From: Streptomyces sp. CC208A
GTDB taxonomy: Bacteria > Actinomycetota > Actinomycetes > Streptomycetales > Streptomycetaceae
NCBI RefSeq assembly: GCF_030010625.1
Contig: NZ_JASCXN010000003.1
Location: forward strand, 62,001-126,000
Direction: 5' to 3'
DNA length: 64,000 nt
Below are positions 7,758 through 15,341 of the stretch, piece by piece (the first letter of the stretch is position 1; every line of letters starts with the position of its first letter). A program made the position numbers and the translations under genes. The notes beneath the pieces are model-generated. The model made no database searches. It saw only the letters and a program-made list of their open reading frames with translations, and was not told the origin of the DNA.

Positions 7758-9014
7758 CTATGCGCGTGCCGCGCCCGCCCGGCGGGCCATCAGGCCGCGC
7801 ATGAACGCGCGCTGGAACTCGGCGGGCATGACCATCCGGCCGGTCAGCGCCAGATACGTCCGGCTCAGTTCCGGATCTCCGCAGATGGTCTCGAACATCC
7901 TCTGCCGGGTCGCCTCGTCCTTGCCGACCAGGGAGTCCCCGCAGATGCCCTCGGCGTGCGGCAGGAGGGCCTTCTCGAACCGCTGCCGGTAGTCGTCGAG
8001 CCCGGCCCGCACCCCGTCCGCGTCCAGGGACCGGCCGGCGAACGCGCGGGCGAGCAACTGGGCCGACAGGAGCGCGAATCCGCAGCCGACGCCGCTCATG
8101 GCGTCCAGCGAGAGCGCCGCGTCGCCGACGAACGGGACGGAGCCGGCGACCGGCCGGCGGATCAGGCTCGGATAGTCGGCGTACCCCAGCAGAGGGCCCT
8201 CCGGTACGGCGTCGGCCACCGAGGGCGCCGCGGCCAGCCCGTCGAAGTACTTCAGGAACTCCTGCATCCGGCCGTCCGCGCCGCGCCACCCCTCGACCCG
8301 CGACTTCTCCGCGAAGAGGACGAGCTCGGTGCGGCCGTCGACGAGCGGATAGGCGCAGGCCAGGTCGTGGTCGTTCATGACGAAGACCGACCGGCCGTCC
8401 TCGGGGGCCGCGATCCCGCGGAAGTAGCCGAAGAGCGCGGCCCGTTCGTTGGGGCGGCTCTCGGCCTCGTTGCCGAGCAGCCCGGCAAGGCGCGAGCGCC
8501 GCCCGTCCGCCGCCACCACCAGGCGGGCCCGGTACCGCCGGGGTCCGTGTGCGCCGTCGGTGTCGAGGGTCCAGCCGGAGGCGTCCTCCGTGACGCCCTC
8601 CACCCCGGTGGCCTCGACGAACCGGACGCCGTGTCGCCGCGCGGACTCCCGGATCGCGGGGTCGAGCACCCGCCGCTCCAGGTTGAGCGCGTACGAGTCC
8701 GGCCGCTCGGGGTCGTAACCGGTGCCGGGCGTGTCGACCACGCCGCCGGGCGTGACGAAGACGGCCTTGGTCGCCACCGACCAGGAGGGCTCGCGGAGAT
8801 GGGCGAGGCCGAGGGCGGACAGGAGCGGGACCGCGTGCGGCTGGACGAAGTGGGTGCAGAGCTGCTTGTGGTACGACTCGGGCGTCGCCTTCCTCTCGAA
8901 GACCGCCACCCGGTACCCCATCGTGCCGAAGTGGACGGCGGCGGCGCAGCCGGCGAGGCTGCCGCCCACCACCGCCACGTCCAGCGGCGTGTCGTCGTGC
9001 TCCTCGGTGCTCAC
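7758..9014 (-). CDS. Group A-type flavin monooxygenase/halogenase-like oxidoreductase
   Basis: This 418-aa FAD enzyme has the Rossmann motif VVGGSLAGC (15-23), an AADGRRSRLAGLLG segment (168-181) and the second FAD motif GDAALSLD (297-304) followed by GVGCGFALLSAQ. It looks like the aromatic hydroxylase, halogenase and geranylgeranyl-reductase superfamily. The halogenase WxWxIP motif was not seen, so halogenation is not supported. It follows the carrier-rhodanese gene with a 59-nt gap and could oxidise a carrier-bound hydrazine to a hydrazone, azo, azoxy or diazo group. That role is inference. GTG is the start, with TTGGGGAG upstream. Confidence 0.78.
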   Translation of the reverse strand: MSTEEHDDTPLDVAVVGGSLAGCAAAVHFGTMGYRVAVFERKATPESYHKQLCTHFVQPHAVPLLSALGLAHLREPSWSVATKAVFVTPGGVVDTPGTGYDPERPDSYALNLERRVLDPAIRESARRHGVRFVEATGVEGVTEDASGWTLDTDGAHGPRRYRARLVVAADGRRSRLAGLLGNEAESRPNERAALFGYFRGIAAPEDGRSVFVMNDHDLACAYPLVDGRTELVLFAEKSRVEGWRGADGRMQEFLKYFDGLAAAPSVADAVPEGPLLGYADYPSLIRRPVAGSVPFVGDAALSLDAMSGVGCGFALLSAQLLARAFAGRSLDADGVRAGLDDYRQRFEKALLPHAEGICGDSLVGKDEATRQRMFETICGDPELSRTYLALTGRMVMPAEFQRAFMRGLMARRAGAARA

Positions 9015-9073
9015 GGATCGGCTCCCCAACTCTCTGCTCGGGACGGCTGTTTCCTGTCTGCCGCTTACGGCGC

Positions 9074-9775
9074 CTAGCACCCGCAGCCGGTGTGGTGGGC
9101 GTGGGCCGGGGCGGCGTGGCCCTCGGTCGGGTGGCCGTCCCGCTTCCACCAGTCGAGGCCGCCGATCAGCTCCTTGACCCGGAAGCCCGCCGTCGCCAGC
9201 TTGATCGCCGTCTTGGTGGAGGCGTTGCAGCCGATGCCGTCGCAGTAGGTCACGTACAGCGGCGCCTTGGAGAGGCCGGCCAGCGACTCCTGGGAGATCG
9301 AGCGGTGCGGGATGCTGACGGCGCCGGGGATGTGCTCCGCCGCGTACGCCTCGCTGCTCCGCCCGTCGACGACGACGATGTCCTGCCCGGACGCGAGCGC
9401 GTCCCGGAGGTCCGCGGAGTCGGTCTCGTACGCCAGCTTGGCCTGGTAATAGGCCAGTTGGTCGTTCTGCTCCCGGGGCGCGGCCGGGATCTCCTCCGGC
9501 GCCGGCGCCTCCGGTTCGCCGAGGAAGCGGTCGGCGAGGGCGTACAGGTCGCCGAGGGTGCTGGGCGTGACGAGCGAGTCGGCGTGCTCGCCGAGGTCGA
9601 CGCCGGCGTCCTCCAGGAGGGTGACGAGGACGCTGATGGTCAGGAGGGAGTCCAGGCCCAGCGTGTTGAGGGGGGTGGCGTCGGGCAGCGGGGCGAGGTC
9701 CACCGGCTTGCCGAGCGCCGCCTCCAGGTACGTGGCGACCTTGTCCTTGATCGTGTCGTTCACCGTGACGGTCAT
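9074..9775 (-). CDS. Acyl carrier protein fused to a rhodanese domain
   Basis: This 233-aa protein begins with a carrier domain (about 1-85) whose phosphopantetheine site is Ser43 in LGLDSLL. A Pro/Glu linker leads to a rhodanese fold (about 105-218) with the active-site loop CDGIGCNAST (Cys178, Cys183) and the GFRVKELIGGLDWW segment. The tail is His-rich and ends in Cys-Gly-Cys. The start overlaps the end of the upstream adenylation gene as ATGA. Carrier and sulfurtransferase in one chain suggest that the tethered substrate meets a persulfide, or that the rhodanese protects against sulfur or cyanide species. No function is established. Confidence 0.88.
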   Translation of the reverse strand: MTVTVNDTIKDKVATYLEAALGKPVDLAPLPDATPLNTLGLDSLLTISVLVTLLEDAGVDLGEHADSLVTPSTLGDLYALADRFLGEPEAPAPEEIPAAPREQNDQLAYYQAKLAYETDSADLRDALASGQDIVVVDGRSSEAYAAEHIPGAVSIPHRSISQESLAGLSKAPLYVTYCDGIGCNASTKTAIKLATAGFRVKELIGGLDWWKRDGHPTEGHAAPAHAHHTGCGC

Positions 9776-11403
9776 GTCTCCACCTCGTCAACCTCGTCGA
9801 TGGGTTCGAAGGCGCCGTCGGCCGACAGCGCGAAGTACGGGGAGGGCGACCGCGAGGCCGCCGTGGCGAGCCGCCGGCCCAGGCCCCGCCCGTCGGGCGC
9901 CGGCGCCGACGGGCCCGGTGCCGAGGGGGCCCAGGCGAGCACGGCCGGGCGCAGGGGTTCGGGCAGGAGGCCGCGCAGGTGCTCGGGCAGGTCGGAGAGC
10001 GTCCGCCGTTCCTTCGAGACGACGACGAGGGCGACGGCGTCGCGGCCGCCGCGCCGGACCGCGGCGGCGGCCGCCCGCTCGACTCCGGGGCAGCTCAGGG
10101 CGGCCCGGTCGATCTCGTTCAGATGGGTGCGGCGGCCCGCCAGCCAGGTGATCCGTTCGTCGGCGTGGCGGCGCAGCACGAGGGCGCCGTCGGCGTCGTA
10201 CCCGCAGACGTCCCCGGTGCGGAACCAGCGCGTCCCGTCGGCCTCGGCGACGAGCCGGCCGGTCTCCTCGGGCTGGTCGAAGTAGCCGCGCATGACCTGC
10301 GGGCCGCCGATCCAGAGCTCTCCCTCGGCGCCGGGTCCCCGGACCTCGGCCCCGTCCCGTACGAGCTTCGCCCGTACGCCTTTCAGCGGCCGGCCGACGG
10401 GGCAGGGCGCGGCGCTCTCGGTGTCCTCGGTCCTGACGGTGTGGGTGAGGCCGAAGATCGTGGCCTCGGGCGGGCCGAAGGACTGCACGAGCCGGGCGCC
10501 GGCGAGCCCTTGCGCCCAGGTGCGCAGGACGGAGGACGGGCAGACCTGAGCACCCGTCATGACCAGTTCGAGGTCGGGGAGTTTCTCCCGGGTGATCTGC
10601 CGCCCGTCGCCGGTGATCAGGTCGAGCAGCATCGTCACCGCGAGGAGGTGGGTGATCCGCTGCCGGGCGATCACCGACCGTATGACGGCACCCGCCGGGA
10701 GGCCCCGGAACTGGTGGACGAAGGCCCCCAGGGACAGAGGGAGCAAGGTGTCCAGGAGCGACACGTCGAAGTGGAAGGGGGAGAGGCTCAGGACGCGGGA
10801 GTCCGGGGTGAACCGCAGCACCTCGTCGTGGCCGGCGAAGTGGGCGAGCAGCCCGGCGACGCTGATCTCGGCGCCCTGCGGCTCGCCCGTCGCGCCGGAG
10901 GCGAAGACGATGTACGCGGCGTCCTCCGGCCCGTGGGCGATGGTGGTGTGCGGGGCTGCGGGCCCGTGGAGGACCGTGACCAGCCGTTCCCCGTCGAGCA
11001 TCGGGATGCCGGGGAGTGTCGGGATGCCGGGGAGCGCCGCCTCCCGCCCGGCCGGTGTGATCACGGCGGCCGGGCGGAGCCGGTCGAGCAGCCCGTGGAG
11101 CCGGGGGCCGGGTTCGGCGGCGTCGAGCGGGACGTACACGGCGCCGCGCTTCCAGATGCCCAGGATGATCATGGGCATGACACTTCTTTTCTCGGTGAGG
11201 ACCACGACCCGGTCGCCCGGCCCCACCCCCTGCCCGGCCAGCCATCCGGCGATCTTCAGGGCGCCCTGTTCGAGCTCGGCGAAGGTGTGCCGTACGGCTC
11301 CGTCGTCGATCGCGGTGCGGTCCGGCCACCTGCGTACCGGGGCCGCCAGCAGGTCGCCGAGGGCGGGCGGCGGACCGGCCGCGCCGGTCGTTCGGGCTGT
11401 CAC
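9772..11403 (-). CDS. Degenerate adenylation-domain protein (probable non-catalytic paralogue)
   Basis: This 543-aa stand-alone AMP-binding protein is clearly paralogous to the enzyme at 12325-14022. Key catalytic motifs are altered: the A3 core reads FASGATGEPQG (167-177) with Gln176 for the lysine, A5 reads FGPPEAT instead of YGPTEAT, A8 has LRRHADERITWLAG, and the C-terminus lacks the GK motif that carries the A10 lysine. The A4 FHFDVS with the amine-binding Asp is kept. It may bind an amino acid or its carrier without adenylating it, or act as a partner subunit. The GTG start has AAAGGGG upstream and overlaps the hydrolase stop. Confidence 0.82.
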   Translation of the reverse strand: MTARTTGAAGPPPALGDLLAAPVRRWPDRTAIDDGAVRHTFAELEQGALKIAGWLAGQGVGPGDRVVVLTEKRSVMPMIILGIWKRGAVYVPLDAAEPGPRLHGLLDRLRPAAVITPAGREAALPGIPTLPGIPMLDGERLVTVLHGPAAPHTTIAHGPEDAAYIVFASGATGEPQGAEISVAGLLAHFAGHDEVLRFTPDSRVLSLSPFHFDVSLLDTLLPLSLGAFVHQFRGLPAGAVIRSVIARQRITHLLAVTMLLDLITGDGRQITREKLPDLELVMTGAQVCPSSVLRTWAQGLAGARLVQSFGPPEATIFGLTHTVRTEDTESAAPCPVGRPLKGVRAKLVRDGAEVRGPGAEGELWIGGPQVMRGYFDQPEETGRLVAEADGTRWFRTGDVCGYDADGALVLRRHADERITWLAGRRTHLNEIDRAALSCPGVERAAAAAVRRGGRDAVALVVVSKERRTLSDLPEHLRGLLPEPLRPAVLAWAPSAPGPSAPAPDGRGLGRRLATAASRSPSPYFALSADGAFEPIDEVDEVET

Positions 11404-12332
11404 GGTCGGCCCCTTTCCGTGCGTGGGGGTGCGGAGAGCGGGAAGGCGGTCCTGGCGATCTCGGCGACGGCGCTCCCGGCCGAGGCCAGCCGCCCGGCGT
11501 ACAGGCAGAAGTCGTGCGGGAGGTCCGGGAAGTGCAGGTGCCGCAGGCCGGGGGAGCGGACGGCCATGAGCTCCGCCCAGGCGAGGCCCTCGTCGCGCAG
11601 CACGTCGCAGCCGGCGGTCACGATCGAACAGTCCGGCAGCCGCGCCAGGTCGCTCTCCGGCAGGTTCATCGGGTCGAAGTCGCGGGCCGAGAAGAAGGGT
11701 TCGAGGAACGAGGTGAAGAGCCGCATGGCGTCGCGGTCGAGGAAGTGGCCCTCGCCGAAAACCCGGTAGGAGGGGCGCTCCGTGCGCAGGTCGAGCACCG
11801 GGTAGACGAGGACGAGGCGCGAGAACACCCCCGGCAGGACACGCAGGCCGAGATAGAGCGCAAGCAGCCCGCCGACGCTGTCACCGGCCAGCACCACCGG
11901 ACGGTCCGTCAGGGACCGGCAGCGGGAAGCGATGTGCCCGGCCAGCCGCTCCACCGACTCCTCGACGGTGTGCTCCGGCGCCTTCAGGTAGTCGAAGGCC
12001 TCCACCGGCGCCCCGAGGGCGTTCGCCAGCGTGCGTAAGAAGGGCTGGAAGACGGTGGTCGAGTAGTGGACCATCCCGCCGCCGTGGACGTACACGACCC
12101 ACGGGCTGTCCGCCGCCTCCCGCGCCGGCCGGACGGTCACCCCCTGCTCGCCCGCCTCGACCGTCGCGCCGTCGCCCGGGTCCACGGCGCCGCCGAAACG
12201 GGCGATCCAGCGCTCGGCGTTGAGCCGGTCCTCCGCGAGCGAGCCGGTGTACCCCCGTACCGCCATGATCTTCCGGGCGGCGGCCAGACGCCCGAACTCG
12301 GCGTTCAGAGAAGCCGTTCCGGCGTCAGGCAT
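11400..12332 (-). CDS. HSL-type alpha/beta hydrolase
   Basis: This 310-aa hydrolase shows the oxyanion motif HGGGM (83-87), the nucleophile elbow GDSVGG with Ser152, and a plausible Asp in CDVLRDEG and His in LPHDFCLYAG to complete the triad. These mark the hormone-sensitive-lipase/acetyl-esterase family. In this operon it lies between the two adenylation genes, overlapping both, and could act as a thioesterase or deacylase that releases or unmasks the carrier-bound product. A protecting-group removal step paired with the GNAT is one possible model. Confidence 0.82.
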   Translation of the reverse strand: MPDAGTASLNAEFGRLAAARKIMAVRGYTGSLAEDRLNAERWIARFGGAVDPGDGATVEAGEQGVTVRPAREAADSPWVVYVHGGGMVHYSTTVFQPFLRTLANALGAPVEAFDYLKAPEHTVEESVERLAGHIASRCRSLTDRPVVLAGDSVGGLLALYLGLRVLPGVFSRLVLVYPVLDLRTERPSYRVFGEGHFLDRDAMRLFTSFLEPFFSARDFDPMNLPESDLARLPDCSIVTAGCDVLRDEGLAWAELMAVRSPGLRHLHFPDLPHDFCLYAGRLASAGSAVAEIARTAFPLSAPPRTERGRP

Positions 12333-14022
12333 GACCGTCCTCGTCGACGGCCTCGACGTCCCCGGCGGGCGTGAAGGCGAAGCGGGTCGCGCTCGTCTCC
12401 CCGGCCGCCTCGGCGAGCCGCCGCATCAGCGGCTTCTCGTCCGTCTTGCCCGTCGAGGAGAGGGTGAGTTCGGGCGACCAGGCGACGAGGGTCGGGAGCA
12501 TGTACGAGGGCAGCAGCTCCCCCAGCCGCTTCTCCACGTCCGCCACCACCGCACGGTCCGGCGCCATCACCACGAGGGCGATCACGTCGTGGCCGTGGCG
12601 CGGCACGAGGGCGACGGCCGCCCGCTCGACACCGGGGCAGCTCAGCACCGTCTGCCGGATCTCACCGAGGTGGATCCGCCGGCCGGCCAGCTTCACCTCG
12701 TCGTCGTTCCGGCCGCGGAAGACGATGTCGCCGTTCTCGTCGTAGCTGCACAGGTCACCGGTGCGGTAGTGACGGACGCCGTCCACCTCGACCACGCGCC
12801 GCGCGGTCTCCTCCGGCTGCCCGTGGTAGCCGCGCATGACCTGCTCGCCGCCGATCCACAACTCGCCGATCCTGTCCGGATCATGGACCTCGGTCCCGTC
12901 GTCCATGATCCGTGCCGTGACCCCGCGCAGCGGTCGGCCGATCGGATACGCGCTCACGCGTTCCGGGTCGACCCGCTCGATCTCGTGGGCGACACAGACG
13001 ATCGTCGCCTCGGTCGGCCCGTAGACGTTGATGACCCGCACCTCGGGCAGGCCGTCCTTCCAGACGTTGATGACACCGGGGTCGCAGACCTCCGCGCCCG
13101 TCATCACCATCTCCAGACGGGGGAAGTTCTCCCGGGTGACGTGCCGCCCGCCCTCGGTGATCATCGTCAACAGCGTGGACACCGCGATCAGATGGGTGAT
13201 CCCCTCGCGGGCGATGACCGCCCGCATCACGGCACCGGCGTGCACGCCGCGGAACTGGTGGACGTACGCGCCCAGGGACAGCGGAAGCAGCGTGTCCTCG
13301 ATCGACACGTCGAAGTGGAACGGGGAGAGGCTGAACACCCGTGACTCCGGCGTGAACCGCAGGATCTCGTTGTGGTTCCCGAAGTACGCGACCAGGTTGG
13401 CGACGGTGATCTCCACGCCCTTGGGCTCACCCGTGGAACCCGACGTGAAGATGATGTACGCCGTGGCGCCGGGCCGGTGCGGCACGGTCGGCCACTCCCG
13501 GGCCGGCCCCGCCAGGATCCCGTCCAGCTCCGTCCGGCCCGCCCACCGGAACCCGTCGGCCGTCGGCTCCCGGTCGTCCAGGGCGAGCACGACCCGCGGA
13601 TCGAGGCGGTCGAGGAGGCCGCGCAGCCGCGGCACCGGGGCCGTACCGTCGAGCGGCACGTAGACGGCGCCGCACTTCCAGATCGCGACGGCCAGGACCG
13701 GCATCAGCGCGCTCTTCTCGGCGAGCACCGCCACCCGGTCGTCCGGCCCGACGCCCTGCCCGGCCAGCCAGGCCGCGAGCGTCCGGGCCCGCTGCTCCAG
13801 CTCCGCGAAGGTGAGACCGAGCCGCCCGTCGTGGAGCGCCTGCCGGTCCGGCCAGCGGATGGCCGCCGCGCGGACGAGGTCGCCGAGCGCGGGCGCCGGT
13901 CCCGCCTGGTCGGCCGGGTCGATCGACCACGGCGGCAGCGCGACCGCCGGAGCCTTCGGTGCCGGACCTTTCGATGCGGGGCCCTCCGGTATGGGACCCT
14001 CCGATACGGAACTCTTCGTCAC
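12325..14022 (-). CDS. Stand-alone adenylation enzyme (AMP-binding, amino-acid-type)
   Basis: This 565-aa enzyme has an intact A3 core FTSGSTGEPKG (192-202), an A4 FHFDVS whose Asp normally holds the substrate alpha-amino group, an A5 NVYGPTEAT, an A7/A8 YRTGDLCSYDENG region and a C-terminal STGKTDEKPL with the catalytic lysine. It should adenylate an amino acid or hydrazino acid and load the only carrier domain seen here (9074-9775). Hydrazinoacetate or 2,4-diaminobutyrate are the substrates suggested by context. The first 40 residues are a Pro/Gly/Ser-rich extension. GTG starts the gene in overlap with the GNAT stop. Confidence 0.88.
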   Translation of the reverse strand: MTKSSVSEGPIPEGPASKGPAPKAPAVALPPWSIDPADQAGPAPALGDLVRAAAIRWPDRQALHDGRLGLTFAELEQRARTLAAWLAGQGVGPDDRVAVLAEKSALMPVLAVAIWKCGAVYVPLDGTAPVPRLRGLLDRLDPRVVLALDDREPTADGFRWAGRTELDGILAGPAREWPTVPHRPGATAYIIFTSGSTGEPKGVEITVANLVAYFGNHNEILRFTPESRVFSLSPFHFDVSIEDTLLPLSLGAYVHQFRGVHAGAVMRAVIAREGITHLIAVSTLLTMITEGGRHVTRENFPRLEMVMTGAEVCDPGVINVWKDGLPEVRVINVYGPTEATIVCVAHEIERVDPERVSAYPIGRPLRGVTARIMDDGTEVHDPDRIGELWIGGEQVMRGYHGQPEETARRVVEVDGVRHYRTGDLCSYDENGDIVFRGRNDDEVKLAGRRIHLGEIRQTVLSCPGVERAAVALVPRHGHDVIALVVMAPDRAVVADVEKRLGELLPSYMLPTLVAWSPELTLSSTGKTDEKPLMRRLAEAAGETSATRFAFTPAGDVEAVDEDGHA

Positions 14023-14492
14023 GACAGGCCACGCACCCCGATGTCGTAGTGGAAACGGAGCTTGCTCCTGGTCCCGGCGCCCATGCGCCGGTAGAAGCCG
14101 ATGCCGAGCTCGTTGTCCGGCGGCGTCTGCCACTCGGCCCAGCCGCAGCCCTCGGCGCGCGCGAACTCCCGCAGCCGCTCCAGGAAGACCCGCCCCAACC
14201 CGAGCCCGCGATACGGCTCCTGGAGGTAGAGGCAGTCCATGTAGGCGAACCGCTCGGCGCTCCAGGTGGCGAAGTCTGTGGTCACGGTCATGAAGCCGCA
14301 CGGCTTCCCGCCGTCCGTCGCGACCCAGCCGTGCAGCGCGGGACGCTCCCCGAAGAACGCCGAATGCCAGCGCTCCACCTGCCCGTTCTCGTGGAACTCC
14401 GCCTTCTCGTACGCCGCGTGCTCGCGGCACAGCTCAAGGAGCGCGTCCAAGTGGTCCGGCCCGATCGGCCGGACCTCGATGTCGTGGTTCAC
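14019..14492 (-). CDS. GNAT family N-acyltransferase
   Basis: This 157-aa single-domain GNAT has the acyl-CoA pyrophosphate loop in PYRGLGLGRVFLERL and a C-terminal NELGIGFYRRMG segment typical of the family. It is the second gene of the operon and overlaps both neighbours by 4 nt (GTGA). Acyl transfer to a hydrazine or amine could protect a reactive intermediate, as GNAT enzymes do in some characterised hydrazine pathways; self-resistance by acylating the product is the alternative. The substrate is unknown. Confidence 0.83.
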   Translation of the reverse strand: MNHDIEVRPIGPDHLDALLELCREHAAYEKAEFHENGQVERWHSAFFGERPALHGWVATDGGKPCGFMTVTTDFATWSAERFAYMDCLYLQEPYRGLGLGRVFLERLREFARAEGCGWAEWQTPPDNELGIGFYRRMGAGTRSKLRFHYDIGVRGLS

Positions 14493-14965
14493 ACCCACCC
14501 CGAGAAGGTCGTGTCCAGGTACGCGCCGAGCGCCGCCCGGTCGGTGCTGCCGCGCGCCAGCACGGTGTTCACCCAGGCGTCGCGCTCGAACTTCACGATC
14601 TCCAGCTCCCAGACGCAGGCGATCAGAGCCCGCTGGGCGAGAGGCGCGAAAGCGGTCTCCCCCGCGGCGTCGACCACCGCCCCGCGCACCCAGTGCTTGA
14701 GCATGTCGGCGTCGTACCACTGGCTCACCAGCAGGTACGTGCCCTCCATTCCGTGGTGCAGGATCAGGAAGCCGGCCGGGTGGTCCCCGTCCCCCAGGGG
14801 CTCGGACAGCACCGTGGCCGCATGGTGCTCCAGCCACTCCGGCTTCGGGAGCTCACCGGACCGCTCGGGATCCGCGAACATCGCGTACGCCTTGAGGACC
14901 CGGCCGTTGACGTCCACCGGGGGAAGCGCCTTGACCAGGCGCGGCGAGTAGGTCAGAGGATTCAT
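14489..14965 (-). CDS. Unknown protein, first gene of the hydrazine operon
   Basis: This 158-aa protein is not recognised. It has no signal peptide or membrane segment and is rich in Trp, His and acidic residues. A central HHGMEGTYLLVSQWYDADML stretch suggests a small alpha/beta ligand-binding fold. The ATG has GGGGAAGA upstream, and the gene faces the 376-bp divergent promoter region, so it is probably the first cistron. The stop overlaps the GNAT start. Conservation beside other hydrazine synthetases would be the best clue to its job. Confidence 0.7.
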   Translation of the reverse strand: MNPLTYSPRLVKALPPVDVNGRVLKAYAMFADPERSGELPKPEWLEHHAATVLSEPLGDGDHPAGFLILHHGMEGTYLLVSQWYDADMLKHWVRGAVVDAAGETAFAPLAQRALIACVWELEIVKFERDAWVNTVLARGSTDRAALGAYLDTTFSGWV

Positions 14966-15341
14966 CGGGCGGTCTTCCCCGCCCGTCTTCCGTGTTCCGT
15001 GTCGCTCACGTGCTCTTGGCCTCCGGACTGTCGTGGATCGTCGGTACGGAAGTGCTCTGGGCGGCGGCGCGATGCGAGCATAGGGTGCGATCGGGCGCCG
15101 CGAAAGACCCTCGCTGACCTCCTCGTTTTCATGACGCACCGTCACTTTGCTTCTATGGCAACAAAGATGGGATGACCGATCGAAGAGCGGGGGGCGTGTG
15201 GCGTGTTCGCGTCTATCGCCGGACCGCTCCGACCGGTATTCATTCGGTGTCCGGGACGGCGGAACCCCCGGACCCGTACCATCCACCACGATCTCCGCCA
15301 CGATCCACCACGATCGACGGTGTCACGACGAAGGGGAACGC
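14966..15341. promoter_or_regulatory. Divergent promoter region between the hydrazine operon and its MFS exporter
   Basis: No gene is seen in these 376 bp. On the minus strand a promoter-like TTTCGC, 17 nt, TATGCT lies near 15076-15104 and could drive the 13-gene operon. An unusually AT-rich spot holds two dyads: TGACG-CAC-CGTCA at 15132-15144 and CTTTG/CAAAG arms at 15145-15166. Near 15283-15314 three short direct repeats of the type CACCACGATC precede the MFS gene. These are candidate binding sites for a regulator that is not in the window. Confidence 0.45.

Noticed and set aside
7758..9014. Flavin-dependent halogenase.
   Set aside because: The WxWxIP motif and the conserved lysine region could not be found, so only a general flavin monooxygenase call is made.
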